Positions 1-7,404 of a DNA stretch of 41,662 nt are shown here, one piece after another. The position numbers were made by a program, and so were the translations under genes. A model generated the notes under the pieces. The model saw nothing but the letters and a program-made list of their open reading frames with translations. It did not search any database and had not been told where the DNA came from. Origin of the DNA: a virus. Location of the stretch: the IMG/VR virus record IMGVR_UViG_3300027782_005501, positions 1-41,662 of that record, one strand, 5' to 3'. Within the stretch, counting starts at the first letter, position 1, and each line of letters opens with the position of its first letter.

Positions 1-368
1 ATCCATTAATTGCAGACGAAGATAGAAAAGTATCAACACTGTATGATATGATAAACGAGAATGCCAGTGATACCATGACTGTGAGAACCGTTTATGTAAT
101 TGGTCCTGATAAAAAAGTAAAACTTAAGATGGATTATCCTGCCAGTGCTGGTAGAAACTTTAATGAAATATTAAGAGTGGTTGACTCATTACAATTAACT
201 TACAAACACAAAGTTGCAACACCGGCTAATTGGAAAGTGGGAGATGATCTTATACTTACTGCTGCGGTCACAGATGCAGAAGCAACATACAAATATATAA
301 GTTTTACAAAACATAAACCATACTTGAGAACTATCAAATACACTCAAGTTCAAGGACACGATAATTAA
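1..368 (+). CDS. 1-Cys peroxiredoxin (Prx6-like), C-terminal part, 5' end outside window
   Basis: The frame is open from the window edge (codons start at base 3), so this is the C-terminal ~121 residues of a longer protein. PLIADEDRKVSTLYDMI, RTVYVIGPDKK, YPASAGRNFNEILRVVDSLQ and HKVATPANWKVGDD are hallmark blocks of the 1-Cys Prx6/AhpC-TSA family, which reduces hydrogen and lipid peroxides. The peroxidatic cysteine lies upstream and cannot be checked. The internal ATG at 48 is not the real start, because homology continues before it. A phage-borne peroxiredoxin would protect the infected cell from oxidative damage (inference). Confidence 0.9.
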   Translation, partial: PLIADEDRKVSTLYDMINENASDTMTVRTVYVIGPDKKVKLKMDYPASAGRNFNEILRVVDSLQLTYKHKVATPANWKVGDDLILTAAVTDAEATYKYISFTKHKPYLRTIKYTQVQGHDN

Positions 369-370
369 AA

Positions 371-631
371 ATGACTAGCACGTATGGAAAAACCTGGGAT
401 GGCAAATCACGTCCTGTAGATGACACATACAGACAAAACTACGACGATATATTTGGTCCTAAAAAAGAAGACACAGGAGATCCTGAACAAGACATGTTGC
501 TGATGGACGAACAGATACAAGAGATCAAAAGACTGCGAGCACACATAGGCAACATGCAGGTACAGATAGCAGACTATCAACAGATAGTCAATGAGCTTAC
601 TGCTCGTTTAGAAAAATTAAAGATTTCTTAA
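371..631 (+). CDS. Small coiled-coil protein of unknown function
   Basis: An 86-residue product with a polar N-terminus (about 1-35) followed by a heptad-rich helix (about 40-86, DEQIQEIKRLRAHIGNMQVQ onward) that should form a coiled coil. It starts 2 bases after the peroxiredoxin stop and is probably translated from the same message. No enzyme motif is visible. Its 3' end overlaps the convergent membrane-protein gene by 15 bases. Small coiled-coil proteins of this kind are common in T4-like marine phages, where they can be chaperones or virion accessory proteins, but I do not recognise a family. Confidence 0.65.
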   Translation: MTSTYGKTWDGKSRPVDDTYRQNYDDIFGPKKEDTGDPEQDMLLMDEQIQEIKRLRAHIGNMQVQIADYQQIVNELTARLEKLKIS

Positions 632-1075
632 AGAATAGATCACAGCATCTTTGCGAGTGCGAAACTTGATGTATAAATCTTCATTGCTGTCCGTACCACA
701 ATACACATTCGTTCTGCCGCCGTTGTTCTGCACAAACTCCTCATCATCAAAATCCACGTAAAATTCTACATCTCGAGCAATCACAACCTTGGTCCCCCAA
801 AACATAGGCCACCAGTAGATAGGGTTAGCACCATACTTGTCTATTATCATGGCAAAGAATCCCATTATAGGCAGAGTGACGAACAGTGTCAAAGGCTCCA
901 CCCACCACACCATGAGATTGCCCACTGCCCAATCTATCCAATGCACCACCAACCAATACACTCCCCACAGTGCCAGCAGTATGCCCAACAGCAGTGTTGT
1001 TTCTCCCTCGTCAGTTTCAAACTGGTCACGATAGTATCCGCGATGTTTTCTTCTACCAAATTGTGGAGGCAGCAT
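617..1075 (-). CDS. Predicted membrane protein, two or more TM segments
   Basis: A 152-residue product with a basic N-terminus (MLPPQFGRRKHRGYYRDQF) and Trp-rich hydrophobic stretches at about 27-52 and 60-78 (ILLALWGVYWLVVHWIDW; LTLFVTLPIMGFFAMII). The C-terminal ~75 residues are soluble, acidic and probably cytoplasmic. The ATG follows the stop of the upstream PP-loop gene by one base, so the two are likely co-transcribed and coupled. The family is not recognised. The Trp/Phe-rich segments suggest an inner-membrane location in the infected cell. Confidence 0.6.
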   Translation of the reverse strand: MLPPQFGRRKHRGYYRDQFETDEGETTLLLGILLALWGVYWLVVHWIDWAVGNLMVWWVEPLTLFVTLPIMGFFAMIIDKYGANPIYWWPMFWGTKVVIARDVEFYVDFDDEEFVQNNGGRTNVYCGTDSNEDLYIKFRTRKDAVIYSLRNL

Positions 1076-1076
1076 A

Positions 1077-2150
1077 TTAATTTAATTTATATTCTTTTGT
1101 TAATTTTACTAACCCATTCATGAAAAAATTATTACCTACAATCCATTTATTATCAACATTTTTATTTACATAATCTATGAATGTATGCCAACGGTCACGA
1201 TTTTGATTAATCCAGTTCCAATCTCGAGAACCCATTGCAAAATAATTTACATTAGTACTCATATAAAATTGGTGTTTAAGAGAAGGATATATTAGGTCAT
1301 GAAAATGATCTGGATTCAGTGTTCTCATTACATTATTTTCTTTTTTATTTTTATAAAAATTCATAATAACGTGACTTTGTTTTATAGGAATTAATGGAGC
1401 ATCAGGAGACCAATAAAATCCTTCTATACCTTTGTTGTAATCTGATTCTAATTGATAGCTACCATTTAAATAAGCATGGAAATCAGAAAAGAAAAAAATC
1501 CATTTTCCATTTTGAACTTTTATATTTGGTTTGTTTACCCCAAATATAGTACCAACGTTCTTACCTAATTTTAATAATGAATCGTATTCTTTGATATATT
1601 TGTGTGATTCAATTTCAAATCTATTACTAGGACTCAACCATTTCATTAACATTTTGTATAGATAATCTTGATCATTATAAAATGTATTTTGATACGACGA
1701 TAACCATTCTTTAATATCAATAACTCTAACTTTAATTTTAGGATAATTTTCTTGTATTTTTTTTAATTCAAATCTTGCAGATAGATTGTATTCATAATGT
1801 ATATTACTTTTAGTTTCGCCAGAATTATAAAAAGAAAAAACTTCATCTGGATATATGTCTTGTTTAACAAAACTTTCTAACATATTATGACTATCTCTAC
1901 CACCACTATAAGATAAGATTAGATAATCGTATTTTTGCCTTAATTGTTTTGCTCTTGAGTAATATAATTCTTGTAAACTGTTAGATGGTTCTAGAGTCCA
2001 ATCAAAAGCACTATAGATATCATCATTATAATGCCATTCTAATTCTTGTTTATATCTTTGGCTCCATTCTATTGCTTCTAATTTAGAATACGTTTTTTTT
2101 TGACCAATAGTATAATAACCAAAAATATCAGGATGTACACAAGGTGTCAT
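1077..2150 (-). CDS. PP-loop ATPase, asparagine-synthase/N-type superfamily
   Basis: The 357-residue product has a clear PP-loop, SGGRDS at residues 82-87 after strand YDYLILSY. This is the ATP-pyrophosphatase signature of asparagine synthase, QueC and PAPS-reductase-like enzymes, which adenylate a carboxyl or carbonyl substrate. There is no N-terminal Cys2 glutaminase domain, so it is not a full AsnB. It is a paralog of the gene at 27653-28750: both open with a short aromatic region (SKLEAIEWSQRYK / SKIEALELAQRYK) and share a C-terminal FYWSPD motif followed by K-Q and a hydrophobic helix. It is more AT-rich than neighbouring genes. The substrate is unknown. Confidence 0.75.
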   Translation of the reverse strand: MTPCVHPDIFGYYTIGQKKTYSKLEAIEWSQRYKQELEWHYNDDIYSAFDWTLEPSNSLQELYYSRAKQLRQKYDYLILSYSGGRDSHNMLESFVKQDIYPDEVFSFYNSGETKSNIHYEYNLSARFELKKIQENYPKIKVRVIDIKEWLSSYQNTFYNDQDYLYKMLMKWLSPSNRFEIESHKYIKEYDSLLKLGKNVGTIFGVNKPNIKVQNGKWIFFFSDFHAYLNGSYQLESDYNKGIEGFYWSPDAPLIPIKQSHVIMNFYKNKKENNVMRTLNPDHFHDLIYPSLKHQFYMSTNVNYFAMGSRDWNWINQNRDRWHTFIDYVNKNVDNKWIVGNNFFMNGLVKLTKEYKLN

Positions 2151-2231
2151 ACTGTTAATTATAAAGTATTTTTAAATATAATTAATTTTGTGGATATTCC
2201 TCACCACTAACGTTTTATCGATATTAGACGC

Positions 2232-2636
2232 TTAGGGTGCAGTCTTAATAGGGTAATCGCCTTCGGGTTTGGCAGATTTATCACCAAATAATCTCACAGC
2301 ATGATAGGTATACCATGCTCTGAACCAGCCCATACCATCTTCTAGACATAATTTTCTCATAGTAGCATCTGCTACCTTGCGGTATTTGTTAGCGTCCAGT
2401 TTGCCCATTCTCATAGATTGATACAGTGCGTCATGCACCAAAGCACCACGCATGAAATCCTTGGTGTCTATTGTGGGTCCACTGGGACCATCCCAACAAT
2501 AGCCATCGTAGATGATCAGTGTGCCGTCCGTTTTGAGATCGATGTAATCCGTGTCCACTGTCTCTCCTATAATATCCACTACAACTGTGTAGTCTTTTTC
2601 TAATTGATATTTGTAGCCTTCGCTGTATGTGATCAT
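2232..2636 (-). CDS. DUF1353-like phage protein
   Basis: The 134-residue product has the core of the DUF1353 family, CWDGPSGPTIDTKDFMRGALVHDALYQ (about residues 47-73), then an alpha-helical part ending in YHAVRLFG. DUF1353 proteins are frequent in tailed phages; the conserved D, H and D residues suggest a hydrolase-like pocket, but no activity is established. The ATG is preceded by AGGAG 6 bases upstream and by a minus-strand late-promoter-like GGTTAAATAC at 2660-2669, so expression is probably late. In other phages the family often lies near tail or lysis genes. Confidence 0.75.
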   Translation of the reverse strand: MITYSEGYKYQLEKDYTVVVDIIGETVDTDYIDLKTDGTLIIYDGYCWDGPSGPTIDTKDFMRGALVHDALYQSMRMGKLDANKYRKVADATMRKLCLEDGMGWFRAWYTYHAVRLFGDKSAKPEGDYPIKTAP

Positions 2637-2659
2637 GTGTGCTCCTACTGGTTATAACA

Positions 2660-2669
2660 GTATTTAACC
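2660..2669 (-). promoter_or_regulatory. Late-promoter-like motif
   Basis: On the minus strand this reads GGTTAAATAC. It shares the AAATAC core of the late promoters seen elsewhere in this window and lies 24 bases upstream of the DUF1353-like start codon, with a Shine-Dalgarno sequence in between. Confidence 0.55.
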
Positions 2670-2691
2670 GTTGTAAGGGTATTTTTAAGCA

Positions 2692-2731
2692 TAGACAACC
2701 CGTATTATTGTGCTATACTATAAGTTAAATA
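2692..2731 (+). promoter_or_regulatory. Tandem sigma-70-like and late promoter
   Basis: TAGACA (2692-2697), a 16-base spacer and TATACT (2714-2719) form a host-type promoter. A late core TTAAATAC (2725-2732) follows directly. The late core is followed by five bases and then ATG (2737), the same spacing as at 17152 and 31975, so late transcripts would begin at or next to the start codon. Confidence 0.55.
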
Positions 2732-2736
2732 CTCAT

Positions 2737-3039
2737 ATGCAAAAGAAAACTCGCAGCATCCTGGAAGAATTAAGCTCAGTTAGGGGTAATAAAGATCCTG
2801 AAAACTTTGTTGAAAGCAGAGCGAGCCATATTATTGATTCAGCAATTAATCTCGTGAATTATATCCGAGAAAATTTTGATAACGAAACTGCATACCTATT
2901 GGAGAAAAGATTCAATGCAGCCATAAAAAATTTAGATCCAGACAAATTCAGCAGAGGAGTTACCAAAATTAAAGAACTCAAAGATGTCAAAAACAGTCTA
3001 TCGTTAAAAGAGGGTGAACTCCGCGACGAGGATGAATAA
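2737..3039 (+). CDS. Small phage protein, helical, unknown
   Basis: I chose the ATG at 2737 (MQKKTRSILEELSSV) rather than the GTG at 2710, because the GTG would lie upstream of the late-promoter core at 2725. The product is 100 residues, charged and mostly helical, with no transmembrane segment or catalytic motif. It ends in an acidic tail (EGELRDEDE). Its stop overlaps the next start (TAATG), so it is probably translationally coupled to the KxDG protein that follows. The family is not recognised. Confidence 0.65.
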   Translation: MQKKTRSILEELSSVRGNKDPENFVESRASHIIDSAINLVNYIRENFDNETAYLLEKRFNAAIKNLDPDKFSRGVTKIKELKDVKNSLSLKEGELRDEDE

Positions 3040-4259
3040 TGCTGATAGAAGAAGTAATAAACGAGTTTAAAAGAACTCATCTGCAACACATAGAAGATAT
3101 TATTCTAACTGATGGTCACTCTGGTGGACAGGGTGTGATAGATTACTTCCAAGGCATACTGCAAACACTGCAGGGGTCAGCTGATCAACCCATCAACGTG
3201 TCAGTTAAATGGGATGGAGCTCCAGCCATAGTGTGTGGTATCAATCCTGAGAACGGCAAATGGTTTGTGGGTACTAAAGGTATATTTGCTAAAACACCCA
3301 AATTGAATTACACCAAAGAAGACATTGCTCGTAACCACGGCACAGATGATCTAGGACAAAAATTATTAAAATGTTTGGTGCATCTACAAAAATTAAACAT
3401 CACGGGCATAGTGCAGGGTGACTTTATGTTTGACCGAGATACACTAACAAGACAGAACATTAGTGGAGAAAATTGTATAACTTTTAAACCCAATACCATC
3501 ACATACGCAGTGCCTGAGAACAGTGACTTGGGCAAACAGATGTCTGCAGCACAGGTGGGAATCATATTCCATACCACCTACACAGGAGATACCATAGCCA
3601 ATTTAAAAGCTCAGTATGGTGCTGATGTGGCTGCATTCACTCGCACATCAGATGTGTGGTTTGACAATGCCACATATAAAAATGTCAGTGGCACTGCTAA
3701 TTTTACAAAAGAAGAACAACAGCAATTCACCACAGGCATAGAGCAGTTAAAATCCCTGTTGAACAGTGTGCCAAACAATCTATCAGCGATGCTGGGAGTG
3801 AACAAAGACTTCCTACCTTTCTTTATGCTATTCATCAATGATCAAATAAGACAAGGCAAAATACCCACAGATACCAACCAGTATCTAAAAGACTTTGCAC
3901 AATTCTATCAAGGCAGAATGCAACAGCAGGCAGCAGGATTGAAAGCACAGAAAGCTCTGCAACTGAGACAGCAGAAGATCAAAGACATGCCTCTATTTCT
4001 AAAACAGATGCAGAAGCCATTGGCTGCCATGATGGCATTCTATAAAGAAGTTATTGCACTTAAAAATTTAACACTGGCAAAATTAAACAAAGCCACAGCT
4101 ATTGGCACATTTGCACAGACAGATGCAGGATTAGAAGTGACTGATCCAGAAGGATTTGTAGCAGTGGGCACAGCAGGAGATGCAGTTAAATTGGTGGATC
4201 GATTGGGATTCAGCAGAAAGAATCTAACTGCGATCAATAAGTTTCAAAAAGAGGTTTAA
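3039..4259 (+). CDS. Nucleotidyltransferase/ligase-like protein (KxDG motif), phage conserved
   Basis: The 406-residue product carries VSVKWDGAPAIVCG (about residues 54-67), which fits motif I (KxDG) of the covalent nucleotidyltransferase superfamily (DNA/RNA ligases, capping enzymes). GTKGIFAK follows. IVQGDFMF (about 125-132) resembles motif III, and FKPN (about 149-152) may correspond to a later motif. The C-terminal half is helical and Gln-rich (LRQQKIKDMPLFLKQMQKPL). Similar proteins of unknown role occur in T4-like marine phages (possibly the DUF6267 group, from memory). It could seal or modify nucleic acid ends, but activity is unproven. Its 3' end overlaps the convergent glycosyltransferase gene by 26 bases. 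Confidence 0.65.
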   Translation: MLIEEVINEFKRTHLQHIEDIILTDGHSGGQGVIDYFQGILQTLQGSADQPINVSVKWDGAPAIVCGINPENGKWFVGTKGIFAKTPKLNYTKEDIARNHGTDDLGQKLLKCLVHLQKLNITGIVQGDFMFDRDTLTRQNISGENCITFKPNTITYAVPENSDLGKQMSAAQVGIIFHTTYTGDTIANLKAQYGADVAAFTRTSDVWFDNATYKNVSGTANFTKEEQQQFTTGIEQLKSLLNSVPNNLSAMLGVNKDFLPFFMLFINDQIRQGKIPTDTNQYLKDFAQFYQGRMQQQAAGLKAQKALQLRQQKIKDMPLFLKQMQKPLAAMMAFYKEVIALKNLTLAKLNKATAIGTFAQTDAGLEVTDPEGFVAVGTAGDAVKLVDRLGFSRKNLTAINKFQKEV

Positions 4260-5286
4260 AAAACTCGTCATTAATTGAATTACTTAGAGCACCTTTATTA
4301 AAAAACAAATCATAATTGTGCTGTCTAATATCCGCTGTCTCTTGATATATTTTAGATTTGTCCACCGTGCGAAGATGCTGACACAAAGACACTATCTTCT
4401 CTATTCTTTTATTTGGATTCTGTTCTAGATCATAGCTCTCATCAAACACAGAGTCAAATGTACGAAACCCCATCTCTCGTAATTTTTTTAAATATCCAAG
4501 ATTACCATGCACCACAAATATCTGCTGTGCTATGATAGGTTTCCACAATTTCTCTGTGATGAATACATCATGATTATTGTCATTGGTCTCTGACACTAGA
4601 TTAAAAGCACAGTCATTGAACTGTGGTTCATGTATGTCTTGATCACTGCCATATCTGGGATAATTGCTGGTATTCACCCACGGTAACTCATATGCTTGAT
4701 TCAATTTAATACTGTAGGGAGGATCTAGAAAACTGATTAGACTATTGTCCAACAGAGATTGTTTTTGTAGAGCATCAAACAGTTGTTTTCTGTGTGTTCT
4801 AGACTGTTTATTTAGATAAAGAAAGTCGTATTTTTTATTGGAGTGATCGAAGTTGTATTTTTTATCTTTGTGTTTTTCATACATCAAGAACCAAAACCAA
4901 TTGACACCACCGCTCCATGTGCAGTATTTCGTATCTCGAAGAAATGGTTTGTGGTATTGTATTTTTTGCAAATTTTCTTCTGACTCCCAAGGTTGTGCAA
5001 TGATAAATTGAAAATCCTTTTGTTTTAAAATTTTTATCCTGCGGCTGAATTCTTCCCAATATTCTGTGCTGTTATACAGGTCTTTGTTGTTTAAACGATG
5101 ATCTATCACAGCATAGAGTCTATCATACTTTGAAAGATCCATTGCGTTTAGTGTGTAATATTCTCCAGTATATGTTATACTTTCATTAGGCAAGGTGCAG
5201 AGATTAAAGAATCGCTCCACTCGAGGATGATCTCCGGTTTTCATTAGATCAGTGAGAACAAAAGTATTTTTAATTAACGATTTCAT
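4234..5286 (-). CDS. Glycosyltransferase, fucosyltransferase (GT10)-like
   Basis: The ~350-residue product has a C-terminal block typical of GT10-like enzymes: FNLVSETN...FITEKLWKPIIAQQIFVVHG followed by GYLKKLREMGFRTF. The central region YDFLYLNKQSRTHRKQLFDAL also fits marine-phage glycosyltransferases. GT10 enzymes transfer fucose or a related sugar from a nucleotide donor. Likely acceptors are host lipopolysaccharide or a virion component. I chose the ATG at 5286 (MKSLIKNTF) over the upstream one at 5313, because both a late core (5299-5306) and a TATAAT (5290-5295) lie between them on the minus strand. Confidence 0.7.
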   Translation of the reverse strand: MKSLIKNTFVLTDLMKTGDHPRVERFFNLCTLPNESITYTGEYYTLNAMDLSKYDRLYAVIDHRLNNKDLYNSTEYWEEFSRRIKILKQKDFQFIIAQPWESEENLQKIQYHKPFLRDTKYCTWSGGVNWFWFLMYEKHKDKKYNFDHSNKKYDFLYLNKQSRTHRKQLFDALQKQSLLDNSLISFLDPPYSIKLNQAYELPWVNTSNYPRYGSDQDIHEPQFNDCAFNLVSETNDNNHDVFITEKLWKPIIAQQIFVVHGNLGYLKKLREMGFRTFDSVFDESYDLEQNPNKRIEKIVSLCQHLRTVDKSKIYQETADIRQHNYDLFFNKGALSNSINDEFFKPLFETY

Positions 5287-5289
5287 TGT

Positions 5290-5308
5290 ATTATATGCGT
5301 ATTTAATC
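5290..5308 (-). promoter_or_regulatory. Promoter elements upstream of the glycosyltransferase
   Basis: On the minus strand, GGATTAAATACGCATATAAT contains a late-type TTAAATAC and a perfect TATAAT three bases before the ATG at 5286. No convincing -35 box is present. TATAAT is slightly too close to the ATG for start at +1, so the late element may be the active one. Confidence 0.45.
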
Positions 5309-5331
5309 CACACAACACAGTAATTAAAAAA

Positions 5332-5441
5332 TCATTATAAGACAGCAGAATTTTACCAATATTGCTAATAAATACTTGCAACATGTCACCTGAGCGGTGA
5401 TATGCCATTTAACAAGAGAAAACAGGAGAAAATAAAATGGC
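5332..5441 (+). repeat. 110-bp perfect direct repeat, copy 1 (late promoter, 5' UTR hairpin, RBS, start codon)
   Basis: Identical over 110 bases to 5852-5961; the flanking bases on both sides differ. It holds the late promoter TAATAAATAC (5366-5375), a 5' UTR hairpin CATGTCACC-TGAGC-GGTGATATG (9-bp stem with one G-U pair, 5-base loop), a strong ribosome site AACAGGAG and the ATG plus the next base. The unit is a complete late expression leader. Confidence 0.95.
5366..5375 (+). promoter_or_regulatory. T4-type late promoter
   Basis: TAATAAATAC matches the T4-like late consensus (TATAAATA) with the extra C seen in the other late promoters here. It is 62 bases upstream of the first cassette gene and lies inside the direct repeat. 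Known T4 late promoters lack a -35 box and use a phage sigma and sliding clamp. Confidence 0.75.
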
Positions 5442-5775
5442 GTCAATAACAAGAACAACTGGATTAGGGCACGCACACGCGACTCTATATTCAACAGCAA
5501 ACCTAGGGTTTTACTTTACAGATGCAGATGGATCAGCATCTACATTAGCAACTCAAGGTGGAATCGGTGGAGCAATAGAAGCAATAGCACAAAGATTACA
5601 ACCTTTGGCTATGGATTCTGAAGGCACAGCAGGAAAAGTTAACCTAGTAGTTGACAATTCACAAAACAATGCTGCTTCATTACAAGTTAGACTAAGAGAA
5701 ATGGGCACAGTGAACGGTTACAACTTCTCAGCCGGAACAGTTACAGCGGGTGGTGAGTTTATCGTATCTGCTTAA
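5437..5775 (+). CDS. Small abundant virion-type protein, cassette gene 1
   Basis: The 112-residue product is rich in Ala, Gly, Thr and Ser with alternating beta-type segments (ATLYSTANLGFYFTDADGSA; GKVNLVVDNSQNNAASLQV). There is no Cys, no signal peptide and no membrane segment. Composition and the strong late leader suggest a high-copy virion component such as a capsid decoration protein (inference). It shares the 110-bp leader and a near-identical terminator with the next gene, but the two proteins have little clear similarity beyond short motifs (TADGSA/DADGSA). Confidence 0.65.
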   Translation: MASITRTTGLGHAHATLYSTANLGFYFTDADGSASTLATQGGIGGAIEAIAQRLQPLAMDSEGTAGKVNLVVDNSQNNAASLQVRLREMGTVNGYNFSAGTVTAGGEFIVSA

Positions 5776-5804
5776 TTAGAAATAGTTAAGTACGTTATCA
5801 AAAC

Positions 5805-5838
5805 AAAAAGGGTGGACATTGTTTGTTCACCCTTTTTC
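5805..5838 (+). terminator. Rho-independent terminator, cassette 1
   Basis: AAAGGGTG and CACCCTTT form an 8-bp stem with a ~13-base loop, followed by T-rich sequence. It lies 30 bases after the stop codon and closely resembles the terminator of the second cassette (6292-6330), including the AATTAGAAATA sequence that follows both stop codons. Confidence 0.85.
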
Positions 5839-5851
5839 TACGAATACACTT

Positions 5852-5961
5852 TCATTATAAGACAGCAGAATTTTACCAATATTGCTAATAAATACTTGCA
5901 ACATGTCACCTGAGCGGTGATATGCCATTTAACAAGAGAAAACAGGAGAAAATAAAATGGC
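5852..5961 (+). repeat. 110-bp perfect direct repeat, copy 2
   Basis: The second identical copy, exactly 520 bases downstream of the first, with the same late promoter (5886-5895), UTR hairpin, ribosome site and ATG (5957). Perfect identity in a non-coding stretch, next to diverged coding sequences, points to recent duplication or gene conversion of the leader. Confidence 0.95.
5886..5895 (+). promoter_or_regulatory. T4-type late promoter
   Basis: TAATAAATAC within repeat copy 2, 62 bases before the second cassette gene. Identical in sequence and spacing to the promoter at 5366. Confidence 0.75.
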
Positions 5962-6262
5962 TACAGTAACAAATAACCAACCTAAGATTTCTTTAAATCA
6001 AGGTATTGGACCAAGAACCACAATCGTTAACCTAGCATTAACCAATATGACCAATGCTAACGTTGATACTGTGTTAAAAGCAATCGCTCAAGATGGTTTC
6101 ACCATCGCCGGCGTTACAACTGCTGATGGATCAGCATTCGTATCTGGCACAACTGACAACATCCAAATCGCAGTACAAGGTACAGAAACCTTCTCAGCTG
6201 ATGGTTCAGATGCTTACGGCGTAACAGGTGCAGCGACTACAGTGTTAGCAATATTTGCTTAA
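5957..6262 (+). CDS. Small abundant virion-type protein, cassette gene 2
   Basis: The 101-residue product is rich in Thr, Ala, Asn and Gly (MATVTNNQPKISLNQGIGPR; IAGVTTADGSAFVSGTTDN), predicted beta-rich, with no Cys, signal peptide or membrane segment. It is driven by the second copy of the 110-bp late leader and followed by its own terminator. It is probably a structural partner or alternative form of cassette protein 1. Family not recognised. Confidence 0.65.
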   Translation: MATVTNNQPKISLNQGIGPRTTIVNLALTNMTNANVDTVLKAIAQDGFTIAGVTTADGSAFVSGTTDNIQIAVQGTETFSADGSDAYGVTGAATTVLAIFA

Positions 6263-6291
6263 TTAGAAATAATCAAGTAAGTTATTAAAGC

Positions 6292-6330
6292 AAAGGGTGG
6301 GCATTAGTTTGTTCACCCTTTCTTGTTTTG
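6292..6330 (+). terminator. Rho-independent terminator, cassette 2
   Basis: AAAGGGTG pairs with CACCCTTT around a ~14-base loop and is followed by TCTTGTTTTG. It is homologous to the terminator at 5805, so the duplication spans promoter to terminator. Confidence 0.8.
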
Positions 6331-6349
6331 TGATTAAATAGTTTATTAT

Positions 6350-6811
6350 ATGCACACATATTGTATTACCACATTGGTAGACATCACAGAGAATGGAGTA
6401 CTGCGCAATCAATTCCCATTCAAGACCAAGAGTGGAGAACTGGTACACGATGGTGCCACTTTAATCATTGCTCGCAATCAACAGGCCAATTTTACCACAC
6501 TATTACAATTACTACAGATGAGAAGTAACATCGCTTGGGAAGACACTCCTAGAAAACAAATTGACTCTGTGGCCAACTGGCGCTTTGGATCTGTGTTTGA
6601 AGGTCGTCATACCATATGGCAGTTCGAATGGCAGGCAGAACAATCTGAAGTGTATGCATTCGATGGCGATCCTGTGGGCGGATTAATACAAGATTTTGAT
6701 CAGATACCCATAATAAATTTCTGCAAAGAAACAGCCGCATTTCCTCGCAATGTTTTCAACACACACGACCCACGTTATATAAACACCTACTTTACAAAAG
6801 CAACGGTTTAG
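6350..6811 (+). CDS. Conserved-type phage protein of unknown function
   Basis: The 153-residue soluble product has a beta-rich N-terminus (YCITTLVDITENGVLRNQFP) and a Trp/Phe-rich middle (GRHTIWQFEWQAEQSEVYAF). No catalytic motif is visible. It resembles hypothetical proteins that accompany structural genes in T4-like marine phages, but I cannot name a family. It stands alone between the cassette-2 terminator and the next late-type promoter, with no strong ribosome site visible in front of its ATG. Confidence 0.6.
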   Translation: MHTYCITTLVDITENGVLRNQFPFKTKSGELVHDGATLIIARNQQANFTTLLQLLQMRSNIAWEDTPRKQIDSVANWRFGSVFEGRHTIWQFEWQAEQSEVYAFDGDPVGGLIQDFDQIPIINFCKETAAFPRNVFNTHDPRYINTYFTKATV

Positions 6812-6820
6812 AATAAATAA
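6812..6820 (+). promoter_or_regulatory. Possible late promoter
   Basis: GAATAAATA lies about 45 bases upstream of the XhlA-like gene. It matches the TAAATA core but lacks the following C found in the better late promoters here. Confidence 0.4.
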
Positions 6821-6865
6821 TGTTACTCAAGGCACATACAGCATTAATAGGCTCCACAGGAAGAA

Positions 6866-7168
6866 ATGGCAAATATACAGGCTCGGTTAAGAGAAATACG
6901 TACACAGGTAACGGAAATAAAACGAGAGTTGAGAATATTAATGAGTGATTTAGAAAAGACCAATTTAGAAGCACACGTGGACCTTTGCGCAGAACGCTAT
7001 AAAGGTTTACACGATCGTCTTTCTGCCATTGAAACCAGTCTTAAACGACTGAGTGACGATGTGCTTGAAGGACAGAAGAGCCAGAGCAAAACTCTTATAA
7101 TGACTGCTGGCACTGTGGTAGCAGGTTTACTCAGCACCATAGTAGTGGTATTAATGAAAATCAGTTAA
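6866..7168 (+). CDS. Coiled-coil protein with C-terminal membrane anchor (XhlA-like)
   Basis: The 100-residue product has a long coiled coil (about 5-75, IQARLREIRTQVTEIKREL then LHDRLSAIETSLKRLSDDV) and one C-terminal transmembrane helix (about 78-97, LIMTAGTVVAGLLSTIVVVL) ending in KIS. This layout is that of hemolysin XhlA and other phage lysis-associated membrane proteins. A role with a holin is an inference. The ATG is preceded by AGGAAG. Another reading is a membrane-tethered virion-assembly factor. Confidence 0.65.
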   Translation: MANIQARLREIRTQVTEIKRELRILMSDLEKTNLEAHVDLCAERYKGLHDRLSAIETSLKRLSDDVLEGQKSQSKTLIMTAGTVVAGLLSTIVVVLMKIS

Positions 7169-7178
7169 TCTATATAGA

Positions 7179-7403
7179 ATGTACATACACATATCTCGCC
7201 ATGTGCGAGTATTCATCACTGAAAAACAACAAGAGTTTATAAACCAGTGGAAGAATCACGAACATTTCCTACAGAGCGAATTACCAATAGAACAAGCCAT
7301 GGTTGCTAAGACACTGAGCGACAAAGGCATACTGGTAAGAAAAAAACTTGACAACGACACACAATACGCATTAAATAAACATATAAAATTCACAACAGAA
7401 TAA
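7179..7403 (+). CDS. Small protein, possible winged-helix fold
   Basis: The 74-residue basic product contains IEQAMVAKTLSDKGILVRKKLDNDTQYAL, which looks like a recognition helix followed by a beta wing. That makes a small DNA-binding or ribosome-binding protein possible, but the match is weak. It lies 10 bases after the XhlA-like gene and 1 base before the next gene, so it is probably part of one transcript. Confidence 0.5.
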   Translation: MYIHISRHVRVFITEKQQEFINQWKNHEHFLQSELPIEQAMVAKTLSDKGILVRKKLDNDTQYALNKHIKFTTE

Positions 7404-7404
7404 T

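Noticed and set aside
5332-5961. Possible CRISPR or transposon ends from the 110-bp repeat
   Set aside because: Only two copies, each at the start of a gene with promoter and ribosome site, and no spacer array, transposase or inverted ends.
6820-6948. 42-codon ORF (MLLKAHTALIGSTGRNGKYT..) overlapping the XhlA-like gene
   Set aside because: No ribosome site, low-complexity translation, and the overlapping XhlA-like frame has a good ribosome site and coherent domains.
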